From: Kryptolebias marmoratus
Taxonomy: Eukaryota; Chordata; Actinopteri; Cyprinodontiformes; Rivulidae
Direction of reading: 5' to 3'
Length of the DNA stretch: 64,000 bases
Assembly (NCBI RefSeq): GCF_001649575.2
Contig: NC_051435.1
Coordinates: forward strand, 8,725,960 to 8,789,959
Position numbers and translations under genes: made by a program. Numbering within the stretch: the first letter of the stretch is position 1; each line of letters starts with the position of its first letter. This document shows, one piece after another, positions 1 to 60,704 of the stretch. The notes under the pieces are model-generated. The model saw only the letters and a program-made list of their open reading frames with translations. It did no database searches and was not told the origin of the DNA.

Positions 1-168
1 GTGGCTACAACAGATCCCAGGAACAACATCAGACATCTCAGTCCAGAAATGTGCAGTTCTAGGCACAGCCAAGATACTGCGCAGAACCCTCAAGCTCCCA
101 GGCCTCTGGTAGAGGACCCGAGCTCAGAGGATGAAACAAAAAGACCACCCGCGGAGGGTGAGAAGGGA

Positions 169-174
<6 letters not shown>
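1..174 (+). mobile_element. Probable 3' end of a fish non-LTR retrotransposon
   Basis: The stretch is richer in G and C than its surroundings and ends directly in a TA microsatellite. The segment around 95-165 (cccaggcctctggtagagg, then gaccacccgcggagggtgag) resembles, from memory, the 3' end shared by many fish LINE-like copies that finish in a simple repeat. The 5' part lies outside the window. The family name is not known to me, and no reverse transcriptase domain is visible. It may instead be a SINE sharing that tail. Confidence 0.4.

Positions 175-223
<49 letters not shown>
175..223. repeat. (TA)n microsatellite, about 24 copies
   Basis: Uninterrupted TA dinucleotide array. It sits at the end of the possible retrotransposon fragment and may have grown from its tail. 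Confidence 0.97.
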
Positions 224-226
<3 letters not shown>

Positions 227-2045
227 ATCTGACTACAAATACAAAATCTTAGCTTTTACTTTGAAACTGTTTTTGTTTGCAGTGTGTTTATTTTGAAGGT
301 GAGCTCAAAGACGTTTATGTCAGCAGCTTCCTATGTTCTATACTAGCTAATGTGTGGTGTAAGCAGAATTTGCTAGAAATCTGAGTTACTGTTTGGCCAT
401 CATATGGAAAAAACACAGACTGATACAGAATGTAGAGTTTTTAACAGCATGTTGACTTCTAAGTATGCATTTACTAAAGTCAGTGCCAAAGCAGCAAGCT
501 TAATTTGAGGAGAAAAGATCATTGCTTTTAAGGATCGCAAATGAAATTGGCACCATTAGACTAAACACAAAGAAATACAGTGCAGGGACACACACACAGG
601 AGGCTTCACTGATTTACACGACCAGGAAATAAGCCATCAAGACTAGTTTTGTGACATCTCACAAAACTGAAAAAAATAAATAAAATAATTAAAAAACAAA
701 AATAAAACTAAAAAAGAAACAGTAAGTGAGAGTGTTTGGTGAACTGCTGTGTTAATGTGATCAAGAGAGGAAAAAAAAAGAAGGGAGAGGAGAATTTTCC
801 ACACATGACAGAGCAATAAATCCAGATACTGATCGCCTCACTGACAACCACCTGCACCTGTCCTTCATCTACCTCAGGTATGCTTCATTCCTTCAGTGCA
901 GATGTTCAAACCCACAACATTACACTTCGTTAAAAAAAAAAAAAACAAAGCTATTTTATGTTGTTTATTAATGCTTGTGATTGAAATGCTGCAAAACATA
1001 TTTTTTAATGTGCCAAACTGCTCATTTCTCATTGTCCATGAGTCTATAAAGGTTTCAGAGTGTCATATTACACAACTTTTCTGCTTTTTGATTAAGACTG
1101 TTAGAATTGTTGTTAGCGTTTACTGTTAAGAGACCGGTGTGCAGAGTGCACTTCAGACTGTTTGCTATGTGCAGAATGTTGTTGCAGCTATGTAAGTTAG
1201 AAACTATTTGTATTTCTACCCTCTCAGACCATTTCAGTTTTTTTCATTTTCCCCCATCAGCTTGTTTTTTGTGAGCCGGACCCACTTGTGAAGCTGTACC
1301 TGTGACAAAGTGTCAGCCTAGTGTTTTCCATTTAAGTCTACATTGTTATGCTCAAGTAAGCTGGAGGCTGTCAGTCAAGAGGAGAGAAATAACACATAGA
1401 GGGAGTGACATAAACCCCCTGTGGAGTTAAACACAAAATGATGTCTTTCCAAACCTTGTTGAATATTACATTGAGCGATAAGTGGCTTGTGAGCAGTGGA
1501 GAGTGGAGGCGCACTTCATTGAATCCTCTCTCTATGATTCTTTGTTTCCTTCTTTTATTCATTTTTTTTTCTTCTTGCTAATTTTCAGTTTCTCTCCTCT
1601 ATTTATCTCACTTATCTTGAAGGATGTTTGGAGTATAATTTCATATTTGTACAATATGGGTTGTAAGGTCTTTGTGGGAATATACTATTTCAACCATTAT
1701 TCATATAAAAGTTGAATTCAGCTAGAATCAGTAAATAAGAAAATTTAGAAAAAAAATCATTAATTCTTATTCTTGAAACGAACACAAATAAGCAGTGCCT
1801 AAAAAAGGGTGGTTTGGGTCATCTTGCATGGCAAACTTATCCCATTTGATTCTTTAACATATGGTGTAAAACAATTATCCATAACAACAATAATAAAAAC
1901 AAAACATTGGTCTCTACTGTCATTTTCTATTATGCAGTTTTACAAATTTGAATGTACTGAGATTCATAAAAACAACTATCATGTCTTGGAGGGTAACAAG
2001 CATTTAATGCCACCACTGATTTGTCCTTGGACTGACTGCACTTAC

Positions 2046-49346
<47,301 letters not shown>

Positions 49347-49786
49347 CTGTGGACAGAATTACGGAAGGAGAGATGTCAGAGACTTTTTTTTTCTGTTTAT
49401 GATAATTTCATAAGCAAAAGCAATAAGAAAAAACAAAAAACAATATTTTTGGAAACCTTTCAGAAATATATTGTTTACATTCAAAAATAAGCACAAATTT
49501 AAAGACTATTTACAAAACAATTAAATAAAAAGAAGAACAGTTTGTTATACAGACAGTAAACTGTCAGTCTTGAGTTTCCACAATTTACTGATGGGAGATG
49601 CCTTACTCTCCATCTTCAGATATTTTTAAATAAATGTCTGTTTTTTAAAATTTCTTGATAGTTTTTTTTCTGCATATGACTAAAAAAGTCATGTCCATAC
49701 ATTTTTAATTTTCTTATTTTTAATTATTATTTTTTTGTAGAGAAAATTATTTAGTACCAAGACATCATTTATACCCTGCTTCTTGC

Positions 49787-49839
49787 ACAGTGACTGCTGG
49801 AGATAATCACCAGCTCCCCTTTCACCCAGACAAGAGAAG
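49787..49839 (+). mobile_element. Dispersed repeat R2, 3' end only
   Basis: acagtgactgctggagataa and tcaccagctcccctttcacc line up with acagtaactgctagagatag and gcaccagttcccctcgaccc at 58077-58115. The copy is 5'-truncated and carries the large ATGG array as its tail. Confidence 0.65.
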
Positions 49840-49985
49840 ATGGATGGATGGATGGATGGATGGATGGATGGATGGATGGATGGATGGATGGATGGATGGA
49901 TGGATGGATGGATGGATGGATGGATGGATGGATGGATGGATGGATGGATGGATGGATGGATGGATGGATGGATGGATGGATGGAT
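49840..49985. repeat. (ATGG)n microsatellite, 146 bp, about 36 copies
   Basis: Uninterrupted tetranucleotide array. It keeps all three frames open on both strands, which produces spurious frames rich in Trp-Met-Asp-Gly or His-Pro-Ser-Ile. Its purity suggests recent expansion. Confidence 0.98.
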
Positions 49986-52542
49986 ATATCATTTACTATA
50001 CTATGTTCAGCTTTCATTTCCAAAATGTCTGTTTGAATAAAAGGCAAAAGCATGGTTAAAGTGTAAATGGCAACTATTGTTCACTTGCATAGCTACTTGT
50101 CATAACTTGTTTTATTTTAAGTTGTTTTCCATTTTGGTTTATTATTTGACCTTTTCAGCTCTTGACTTGGCATTGGGGTTAGAAGAATTCTTGCATAGAA
50201 AAGGAAAAAAAAAAAGAGTAAAATCAGGTGATGGTAGTTTCTTAAGTGTACAGGGCTTTTGTTTAAAACAAGAGTGTATCTATATTTTATTTTACGGCAA
50301 TGTAGTAGCAGAAACAGGGTAGTAGCAGAGAAAAAAAAACAACTTGCTAGAGGGAAAGGCAAAACCAAATGAGAAATAATAGCATCTGTGGGGAGTATAT
50401 AATTAGATAAGTATAAATCAATAAAAAATAAATAAATAAATAACTAAAAGAAGAAACAAGCAAAATACAAAAAGCTAATAAAATGGGAAAGGCCTACATC
50501 AAATTATTTAAAAAAAAAGTCTTCAAGGTCACTTTATGCATATTCAACCAGGGCAGTGAGTTGTGTTACAGCATCCTAGGGAGGAGATTTTGCTTCAGAG
50601 TTTGTGACCTCGCTGCAAAACTTGGCTCAGGGTTCAGCGCTCAAAGCTGGGCTCAGCCTGGGGTGACTGAGCCACAAGGACAACCATTGCTTCACACTTT
50701 AAATGTCATTTAGGGGGGATATAACGACTGTTGAGACATTGGCAAGAAGCCACCCGGCCGGAGCTGCTGGTGCGTGAATCAAAGTGACAGGCTGTGTCCT
50801 TTTTCTCCCATCCACCATCATGGTGGCTGTCATTAGCAGATGAGTGGTCAGTAAAATCTTTCCATGCTGGCCCTACTTATTTTGATGATCAACAAATCTG
50901 TGTGTGAAGTGCTGTTGCAAAATATGTAATGAGCAAAACTAAGTCCTAAGGAAGGCCCTAGTAGCTTAGTCATGGCTGCTGACAGCTGTCAGAGAGTGTG
51001 GTCATCAGCCACCAGTGAGTATGCCATAAAGCTTTGTTTTTACTTTCCAGATGATTATTTCTTTTAAAATCAGTTGACTCAGTCAGTTTGGTGTATATGT
51101 GTTTAAATTAATGTTTGATGTAAACCTAATCTTCAATTTATCTTTCTATATGTATTTATTGGTTTACAAACTTGCTGACAAGAAGGACACAGTGAGCTTC
51201 TTTCTTGGTAAATAAAATACTTTTACTGTCGTCCCTTTGTCTAACTTTCGAAAGCTACTAAATTCTTGCTTTTGTGTGTACAAATCATACAAATGTTTGT
51301 AAGCATGTTAAATGATTGGCTTTTTAAATATGCACATGTGTATTACTTCTGTGTAAACATAGACGCGAATAACTTACATTCAGGATGGGGGTTTGGTGGT
51401 CTTTTCAACTCTGATGTTCAGCCAAATAAACTAATGTCTGTATAGTACAATGGTCAAACACCATGCTTTTTCCTTCTCTTTTGCAATTCGAGTAGTCTTT
51501 ATTCTTGTAGCAAAGTTCAGAGTTGTGCACAACAATAAGAGCAACCAGATTTTACTGACTTAGCATATACAGAAACTAATAATTACTTCAGGGCCTACAT
51601 CTCATGGGTGCTTTTTACACACTTTTTTTCTGAGGCTGTTTATTACCCCACTTGCACAGTTGTCAGTTTGTTATTTTCAAGCTAGCAAATCAATACTTTC
51701 CAACATGCAGTCTAGCAGAGGAAAATAAAACAAGGGAAAGAGAAAATGGCAAATACACACACGTTTTTCCTCTCACACATTATTTGTTCAATAATAAGGT
51801 GCATGGAAGAAGGGAAACAACTTGTAGTGATTACAGGCTCTTGCTGAGCTAATAGCCAAATCTGCTCTGTGCATGGCCACTTTCATTAAACACAGATCAA
51901 CAGAACAAACAGCCCCCCAGTAACACCCCTGGGGCAGATAGAGTGCAAAGTATGCCCACTTCAGAAAAGGAGACACCTGGATTATAGCAAGCTTAGCAAT
52001 ATATGGCTCGAGAGGAATAGAAGTGTAATCTTTAAATAGGTGGAAACACAACATTTTATGGTATGGAATTTTGGGGAAAAAAAGCATTATCTTACAAATA
52101 TTAGTCAGTGCAATACGAGTTGTAAATTACTTGTGAAATATAATATTAGCAGCTAGATTTCTCTCAATAAGAATAGTCTCGATCTATTTCTGATACAGGT
52201 GTGGAGTGTAACTAAAATAAATTTGGAAATAAATAAATGAAACTTATACTATCAAAACAAAATTTGCAGTTGTGTTTTCTACCTAAAATTAGCTTACATC
52301 AAGTTTATTTACTTATTTAATTATTTATACATAGGAATTCCAAAAGCTCAATGTAAAGAGATCTCGGCAACAGTGAACAAAAACAGACAGAGTGAACCAG
52401 ACTCAGTAGATTAACAGGGATTTTTCCCTCCTTCCCAAGCCGGAGCATTTGTGAACGGAAGTGTGGCAGCGGAACAAACCCCTCAGTTGAGTCACTGAGA
52501 CGTGCACGGTTTTGAAATTGAGTCCTTCAGTTCCTGAGTTCT

Positions 52543-52640
52543 AAAGGAAGAAGAGAGGAAGGTTTAGGGGTAGACTCGGTGAAGGAAGGAGAAAGAAGTA
52601 GAGGAAGAAAGGAACCTTGAAGAATGAGGGATGGAAAGAG
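52543..52640. repeat. Purine-rich tract
   Basis: About 100 bp of mostly A and G on the plus strand (gaagaagagagg, gaaggaaggagaaagaag, gaggaagaaagg). It is imperfect, without a clear unit. Confidence 0.7.
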
Positions 52641-55600
52641 AAACTCGGTCAAGTGTACATGATGGGTTTACCTTATTGCAAAACATGACTAAAACATACC
52701 TATTCCAGGACAGAAGACAAAAATAAACTAAGATAAAAATGAAATGATAAGTAGTTGAGAAAATGGATATCATTAGCATGTTTGAAGATACAGTGAAAAG
52801 ACAATATTATGATTCTCTCACATTTTCATACATATTAAATCAGGGGAATGTTCTCTGCAGGACTGAATTTGTTGAAGCCAGAGACATGGTGCCCGGGTAC
52901 TGGGAGGGCTTAAGGTTTCCTTCCCTAAGCTCTCATCCTCTATTTCCGTATTGCTTCAATAAATCTTGTGGCCAAGCTTCCATCCACATCTGTAAGCAGA
53001 CACAGAAGCCGGATAGAGCATCTACTAGTGCAGCTGAAAAAATCCTCTCGAGTCTTCTCAGAGATTCTTTTCAATGTAACTGTTAACCTGATGGAAATAT
53101 TAGGCTTCTGGGAACTGGCAATTTGAACAACTGAGGCACTTGTATGATTTTGACATTATTAAAAAAGAGTAATAACATTTATTTATAAATATATTTATAA
53201 TAGCTGGTAACTCTTCACTGATGGTACAGCATGTGCATAAATGAATGTAACACTAAAGCAATATTAAAATGTTGAATTTATTTAGTTACTTATTTACTGT
53301 CCATCCTATACTCAAACTGAGCAGCTTAAGTTGAAGAAGTCAAGGTGCCCAAGTTTAACCCCACAGCTCCAAGATAACACCTCAGTTCCTCTGGAATGGC
53401 TCAAACCCAATATGATCCACTTCTAACAGCTTTAGGTGATGCTGCCTTTGATGTATGTGCATATACTGGAGTGTGTAGGTGAGAGTGTATATGACATAGT
53501 TTAGGTGTGTAAGTCGCTGAAGTACTTCATATTGCTTGCTTAAGATTATGATTATGATGACTCATGCTTGAAGATGAAGAGAAAGCAGAACTTCTGCTTC
53601 TTACTCTACTTTTCTTAGTCTTGAGAATGAAGAAATTAAAGAGCAGGTGTAACAATATTAAATAATTATCATGAAGAATTAAATACTTGTCTTTTCAGAT
53701 GGTCAGTGCTACATTCACTGCAAATACTTATATTGTATTTAAAAAAGATAAACAACTGCTCTTTCTTTTGACATCTGTCGTCAACTTTGATGAATTTAAG
53801 TCTTTGAACATGTCTCTGAGAACTGAAAAGGTTGCTGTTTGCCAGTGAGATTGGCGACAATAGTTGACTTTGAGAAATCCCTCTTTAGGGTGCACAAGAC
53901 ATTTACACAGAGGCGATGCGTGGAGCTCAGTTGATGTTTGAGCATCATTGGCTGTGACAGAATGACAGTCTGCTTGTCAAATATCATGACAAAAAACCCC
54001 TGCAAGGCACAAGCATCACTGACAGAATTCACCACAGTTATAGTAAAAAGAAAGAATACAGTAGTTTAAATAGGGAGAGAATCATATAAAAAGATCATTT
54101 GAAAATAATTAACACATGAATTATATGATTTATCTTAGATACATTTGTTAGAAAACAATCACAACTGCAATACTACATAATTTAAGATACTACATAATTT
54201 TGTGCCAAATAAAGACATCAATTTTAGGATTCATATATTTTTGCTGAAGTGCTAAACCCTCCATGGCTACCCTTTTAAAAAACGTATTTATTAGTACTGT
54301 TATAGCGATTTTTTTATGATCACTTCCTTTCACTTACACAGCACCATGGAGAACAGGTCTTATGAATGAACTGAATTTGAAAACTAGCTCTTCACAGCTT
54401 CATCAAAAGTTCCCATTACTGTTTGCTGCCATTGTTTGAATGCTCAGTCAAAAGTGTCCACAGAGTAACAACATAAAGCCAGGAAGCCCATCTCAGCCAA
54501 TAGATCAAGAACTCCCTTTTGGCTGAATCTCTTAAACAATGCCATGATGGCTGAGAATATTTTGTAAAATGTATGACTTCATTCACATGAGCAATATTAC
54601 CCAGAGCCAAATGATTCTCTTCAGCGGCCAACTAGATGGTGTGAGCTGCCTAGAAAATCCAGTCTCATCTGAGGCCTTGTTTATATATTTGGTGGTTACT
54701 CAAACAAGAGTGCAGAAAGAACTTAACTTCCTACAGTTTGATGCCAACACAAGACATACTTTCAGGTGAAAATTCCTTTATAACTTGGCAACAAATCCGA
54801 AAGATTTCATGTTGCAGATTTGCTAATAAGATGAGACATACCTGAAATAAAAGAAAGACAATAATACGTCTGAGAAGAGACCTAGTAAAGAAAAGAGTGT
54901 TATGATTCTCTATTACTAACAAATGTGTGTCTGTCCAAAGAAATGTGAGGGGTTGTGAGTGATTAAACTTATACTTCATCATGAATGCAAGCAGTATGTA
55001 TTTAATATTTCCTGTCCTTTATGTTTTAAGGCATAGTTAGTTTTTTTTTCCTTGCAGAAATAGTCATACTGCAGATTAGTAGTCATACTGAAGCAAAACT
55101 AAAGCAGACTCTTGAAATATGTCATTGATATTTTAATTTTTCATGTTTACATGTTTGTAATAGGGACCTCTGTTAATTTTTAACTATCATGAATATTCAA
55201 GTATATTGAGATTTTACTGTGAAACCTATGGCATATGATTCACTTCATTTCCATAATCATAAAACTTTCAGTGAACCGCCGTGCCCTTTAGATGATGGAA
55301 TTGTCATCTTGAAAGATAAAGGTCATCACTCAGAACAACTTTGTGTTGGTACAAAATGGCCTTCTCTCTAAGGGTACAAGTGGGCTCAAACCTTGCCAGA
55401 AAAATACTGCCTATAGCATTTTAAAGCCACCACATTCCCTATTTACAGAGTTTAAAAGTTCATTCTTTCTTTAGCTTGTTACCATTAAACATAGCTCTTT
55501 AATTATAAGAATGATATGTATTAGAGCCTTCAGGGACAGTCACCATTCTTGTGTGTGCCAGGTTGACTAACAACATATCAAATCCACATTTTCAACTTGG

Positions 55601-55901
55601 TATCATCAAAATAACATCACATTTCAAACATGTAAAACTCTAGAAGTATTGTTAGTTGAGAAATAATTTGTGTCACAGAGCTTTTTCTAACATCAAATTC
55701 AAAAGCTCTTGACAAAATAACTATATATAATGCTGATAGAAATGCATCCAAGACTTCAAGTAACATAAAATGCTAACTGAAGTTGCACTAAATCTGAGTG
55801 CCATATGACTACTACGCCTGTTAGTAGTCAGTTTTCCAAAGTGCATCCCATGTGACCCAAATTGTAAAATAAATAAAAATACATTTCCTTTGAATGAAAT
55901 G

Positions 55902-55922
55902 AAAAAAAAAAAAAAAAAAAAA
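55902..55922. repeat. A21 homopolymer
   Basis: Twenty-one consecutive A, possibly an old retroposed tail. The sequence before it (aaataaataaaaat...) gives no recognisable body. Confidence 0.92.
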
Positions 55923-57789
55923 GATTAAGAATGTACTGTATGATGTGGTGTTTAGTTATGTTCTAACTCAGAACAAAATCAAATTTTGTATTTTTTTTTT
56001 AACTGACTAATTTAACTAATTTTATTCAGGAAGGTTAGACTGAACTTTAACCACACTGCAAAACACTTGTTGACTTTCATAGCTTAAAATACAACTTGTA
56101 AAAATGGCTAAGGATTACACATTATAGGCAAAATCATAGTTGTGATTATTTTGTCCAGGCCTCAATCAGTGGTTGGTGAACTAATACATAAGTCCTGGCA
56201 GATTCTTTATTGTTAATCTAATGCTTCCGTTGAATTTGCAGGCTGCTGTCCTTGTGAAATGTACAATTTGTATTGGTCTGCCAAAACATTATGATCACTG
56301 ACAAGTGAGAAGATGTAAAATAGTTAGAACAAAAATAACAAGTGAGTTCAAGGGAGAATGGTTATGGATGGCCAAAAGCTCACTGATGCAAGAGAGAGAG
56401 ATGCAAGATTGGTCCTGCTGCTGTCCCGCTGTTACCCAGGCTAACAAAAAAAAATCTACTTTAGGTTAAATTGCTTGAAAAAATATAGATTTTGATCGAA
56501 AGGTGTCATTATATATAGTGCCTCAAAGTTGGCTGTGTTACCCGCAAACTTGCTAGGATACTGTCACATGTCCACCAGTAAAAGCACCTACAATGAGGAT
56601 GTGAGCATCAGGTTTGAACTAAAAATCACTAAAAATGGAAACAAGGTGGACTGGTCTTGTGATTCATGTTTTCCTTTTACATTATGTGGATGACCAGGCC
56701 TGTGTGTGTTGCTCACAGGCAGAACAAATGGCTCCACAATGCACTAATGGGAAGAGGTAAAACCAGTAGGGGCCGGCTGCATGATGTTTTGGCAGTGATC
56801 TGGTAGGAAAGATTCTGCCCAACCTATTTTTTGACACATATTGCCTGAGTGAAATAAGTGATACAGGGCTGACCTGTTATTGCATTACTTTTTAAGAAAG
56901 TACAAAATTTAAACTGCTTAGTGTGGCAAATGTGCCAAATAATGACACTGATTAGCTACATATAACGTGCCTTATTTAGCTTTAATGACCTTCAAACATT
57001 TCTTTAGCTGTACAACACTTATAATCAGTTGTTATCTAAATGATATTTGAATTTGCAATGTAATACCAAAGCCACAGCAAAATCTATTCCATATGCATCT
57101 TTAAAGTTCTACCTTGAGAAGACTGATAAAGATTGAATAAAAAAGAGAAGAGTTAAGTGACACCCCTTCCCTTGAGGAGAACTTGCAACTCCATCAGAAC
57201 AGTAGTAATGAAAAGACTCCTGTGGGAAATTCTCCAAATTGACTAATTTGTAATTGATTCAGTGCATTAATTACCAGCCTGGTTACGCATGTGTCATGGT
57301 TAATATTGCACCAATCTGATGAGGCTGGGAGCCCAGTCTGCACTGGGACTGTTCGGGTGAAGCAGCCATTATTTAATTATGCCACACATATATCTGTAGT
57401 GAGACAAGTCTTAATTTGAGAGTAATCACTTCCCCATGCTCCCCTACTATGAGCTGATGTGTGGAAAGAGGGTGTTTGATTGTAAGAAAGTCTTTGATCC
57501 ATGTAGCCTGGTTAGCCTCTTAATCAATCATGGGAGACAAATTCCTCCGGCGTTGTAAAGTTTTTTGCATTTCGAAGAAAATTTTGCACTGCCCTATTAC
57601 ATCATACAACTTAACATTTGTAGGTTTGTGTCATTTTGACTGCACTTTTAACAGTTAGTTACAGTATCTGTAGCAGAAGCATTTCTGGCTAAATCAAACA
57701 TCATGTGTTTTGCAGACTTGTCTAACATCAAGAGACGTTGCTCTTGCCGGCAACAGGTTGTTTGTTTTACAAAATTAGGTTGCAAGAAA

Positions 57790-58120
57790 GGAGTGGCATG
57801 GTGGCACAGTAGTTAGACCTGTCACTTCCTAGCAAGAAGGTCACAGACTCACCTCTCGGCCTGGGGTCGTTCTGAGTGGAGTTGCATGTTCTCCCCATGC
57901 ATGCATTGGTTCACTCTGTGTACTACAGTTTTCTCCCACAGACCAAAAACATGCCTGTTAGGTTAACTGGTTACTCTAAATTGCCTCTAGGTGTGAGTGA
58001 GAGCATGAATGGTTGTTTGTCTCATTTGACTTGATGTAGCCCTGTGGTGGACTTGCAATCTGTCCAGGGTGTACACAGTAACTGCTAGAGATAGGCACCA
58101 GTTCCCCTCGACCCAGAAGT
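57790..58120 (+). mobile_element. Dispersed repeat R2, fullest copy in the window
   Basis: It begins ggagtggcatggtggcacag and continues with gttctccccatgcatgcatt, cagaccaaaaacatgcctgt, taggttaactggttactcta, atggttgtttgtctcatttg, ctgtccagggtgtacacagt and ends caccagttcccctcgaccc. This is the wording of a repeat found all over teleost genomes, usually ending in ATGG- or ATGA-type tails. No open frame is evident, so it is non-autonomous or a dead piece. I do not recall its database name with certainty. Confidence 0.75.
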
Positions 58121-60704
58121 CTTGATTATTTTATAGCATTCCTATAATATCCTAATATGATCATTTAAAATGTTTACAAACACATACACTTTATCTTGTT
58201 TTTTCTGTTTGTTTGTTTGTTTGGATTGTATTCTGTTTGTTTACAAGTCTAATAAAAAACAATGTTTAAACTTTCCTCCTTAATGGCTTCCCCTATAATC
58301 ATTAACTGCAAAAGCTTCTGATATCTGAGCCACTGCCTGATCCAGCTCTACTTCCTTTAACACAGTATAGTGAGAGATTTAGCTTGAATTATTTGTTATA
58401 ACACAACCATTTCTTATGAAAAATGGAAACTCTAAAATGACTTACATAGTTTGTGGTAGAGCTTCTCATTTGACCAACATCAGTTTAGTTTGAGTTAATA
58501 ACAGCATTGGTATTACAGGCCACAAGTTTTAAAAATCAAACAAACAAACAAAAAACGGTTCTTTAAGCTGACATGAAAATAAAATGTTTTTGTTTTTTTT
58601 TACTTTCTATTTCTACCATCCATTACCTTGTTGTTTCACATCAATTGCACACTTGCCATTTATATAATTTTTTTGGTAAATGTTCACATTTTGATAAGTA
58701 ATTCAGACACTTTTTTTATGATTTTTATGGCACCAGTCAGGCTCACTCATATCACAGGGGAAAGTGCTGTGACATTACTGTTTTTCTGGTCAGTTATTGA
58801 TGAAATACATGGAATAAAAAAGTAAGGACTGAAGAGGTGTCTTCATGTTTACAACCTCATATTTTAATGAAAAATGAACATCTATTCAAAACAGTCCTTT
58901 TCTGTATTTTCTTTTTTACTAAAACATGCAGAGAACACAAACTGTTTTCATCGTCTTCTTTTCTGTCATTATCTTTAAATTCAGAAACACATTGTTTTCA
59001 GCACAGAACAAGGACATACAACAATGAAGGCCTTTCTCTCCCTCAGTTGGTTAGATTTTTGCTTTGATCAACAGCAGTGATTCCCTACCCATTCTCCAAA
59101 AGTTTGGACCTTGCACAGCACAACAAAAAAAAGACCCACAGTCCTAAGAACTATACAAACCAAAAAAGTACCATTATTTTAGTGTAGTCATGTAAAAAGT
59201 GCCTGCAAGAGTTTAACCATTTTGATTAGGCATAAAGAACAGATGTTATAGCTGAAACCTTGAGACCTTGAAAACATCTGCTTAGATATGATCTTGAACA
59301 CTAGAAGTGGGAATCCAATTTTGCATCATTTACCTTTGTATTCCATGAGCTATACAGTTCTCCCTAGAGCTCTGATAAGTCAAAACCATTAATTTAGGAG
59401 GAAAATACATGAAAACAACACAATTTCTCCTTAATAAATAAGGTTTTATAATAAAAATATTTTCAAAGTAAGAAAAAAATGGCTTTACAATTCTACCTTG
59501 TTTTCACTCATCCATTCTCACTCCAACATAAAAGCTGTGGCAAAGCAGCAGTGGAACATGCCTGCCACATGTCTTGCCAAAAGATAGTTTTATATATGCA
59601 AAGGGGGTGCCAGAGATTGAAAAGGAAACTGTGAGACTATGGAATGACCTGCCCTATAGCCTGAACCACAACTACCTTCAACAAAAAAAGAAAGAAAAAC
59701 AGGAACACAGGAACATAAAGAACAGTAAAACTAAAAAGCTAGACAAACCACCTTCTTAGTTATTACTTTTACTGAAGGACAAGGTTTTAGCAGGTGTCAT
59801 ATTTCCCCTTTTGGTTGGCTTCAAGTGACATTCCAATCACCCTCTGGGGGTGCTATTTTGCTCCTAGCGATGTCAAATTGGAAGTCCACTCAGACCTTTT
59901 GGTGCTTGAAGGGGGGTTGTCACACAGTGGTCCTGTTAGTTCTGTCCTCCAACAGTACCCCACTGAGATTGTTAAGTGTTGCTGTGGGGGAGTCTCAGCG
60001 ACACTTAATGGCCCTAAAAGCATTATTAGCTAATAAAGGCTGATAGGCCTCACGGCTCTATAAATTTGAGAGGACATGGGAAGGAAGGGAAAGAAGAAGT
60101 AGCTGTTGTGGTGAGATCTTAGTCTGAGATTTGTGCATCTCCTATATATTTTACAAAGGTGCATCCTGTATGAAAACCATGGTTGGATTTGAGAATATAA
60201 ATAGCAAGGTTTTGGACAGATAAATGTGTTTAAGTCAAAGCTTATAAAATAAATCAATAAAAGAAACTGACTGCTGATAATTTTCTCTCTCACTTTTTAA
60301 GAGAGATAGTACATACAAGCTTTGTAGCTGTCTTTCATTAAATTATAAACACTCAACATTATTCTAGCTTTATATTCACTAGTTGTAGACAGTGTCACTG
60401 ATATTGATGTATGTATATATATAATTTTTTTGGTAACCTTAAAACAAGGGGAAAAATATAAACAAGCAAAAACTGATTTGAAATTTGTAGATACCAAAAC
60501 CTATAGTCCAACAGAGCATGAATTACAATCCTTCTTGCTGTAATCTACAGGCTGGCTGCTTTGGATGTAGTAGTTGCAATGTAAGTTGTAGCCCTCAGGT
60601 TATACACTGTACTACTGGCAATAAGAAATTATTTAACTGGCTCGTTATTGTAGGTGTACTCGTGTTTTATTTATTTAAGACATTTTAAACATTCTAGTCT
60701 TGTT

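Larger units (their letters stand above)
1..2045 (-). other. erbb4 intron 15, 5' part
   Basis: The intron continues beyond position 1. It holds a probable retrotransposon 3' end with a TA tail (separate entries), an A-rich tract at 660-715 and a 13-A run near 931. Both juxtamembrane exon types (JM-a and JM-b) were looked for and not found. Confidence 0.85.

Noticed and set aside
1371..1440. Acceptor-like ctccacag followed by open codons on the minus strand, considered as exon 16
   Set aside because: The peptide (GVYVTPSMCYFS) does not match either ErbB4 juxtamembrane exon, and no donor follows at a fitting distance.
49769..50059. Open frames of 62-94 codons on both strands with repeated WMDG or HPSI units
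   Set aside because: They are translations of the ATGG microsatellite. A tetranucleotide array stays open in all frames and codes for nothing.
53669..54035. Minus-strand frames searched for erbb4 exon 2
   Set aside because: No match to the expected N-terminal ErbB4 segment (for example the CAGT...L-S-SL...LEQQY region) and no paired splice sites in frame.
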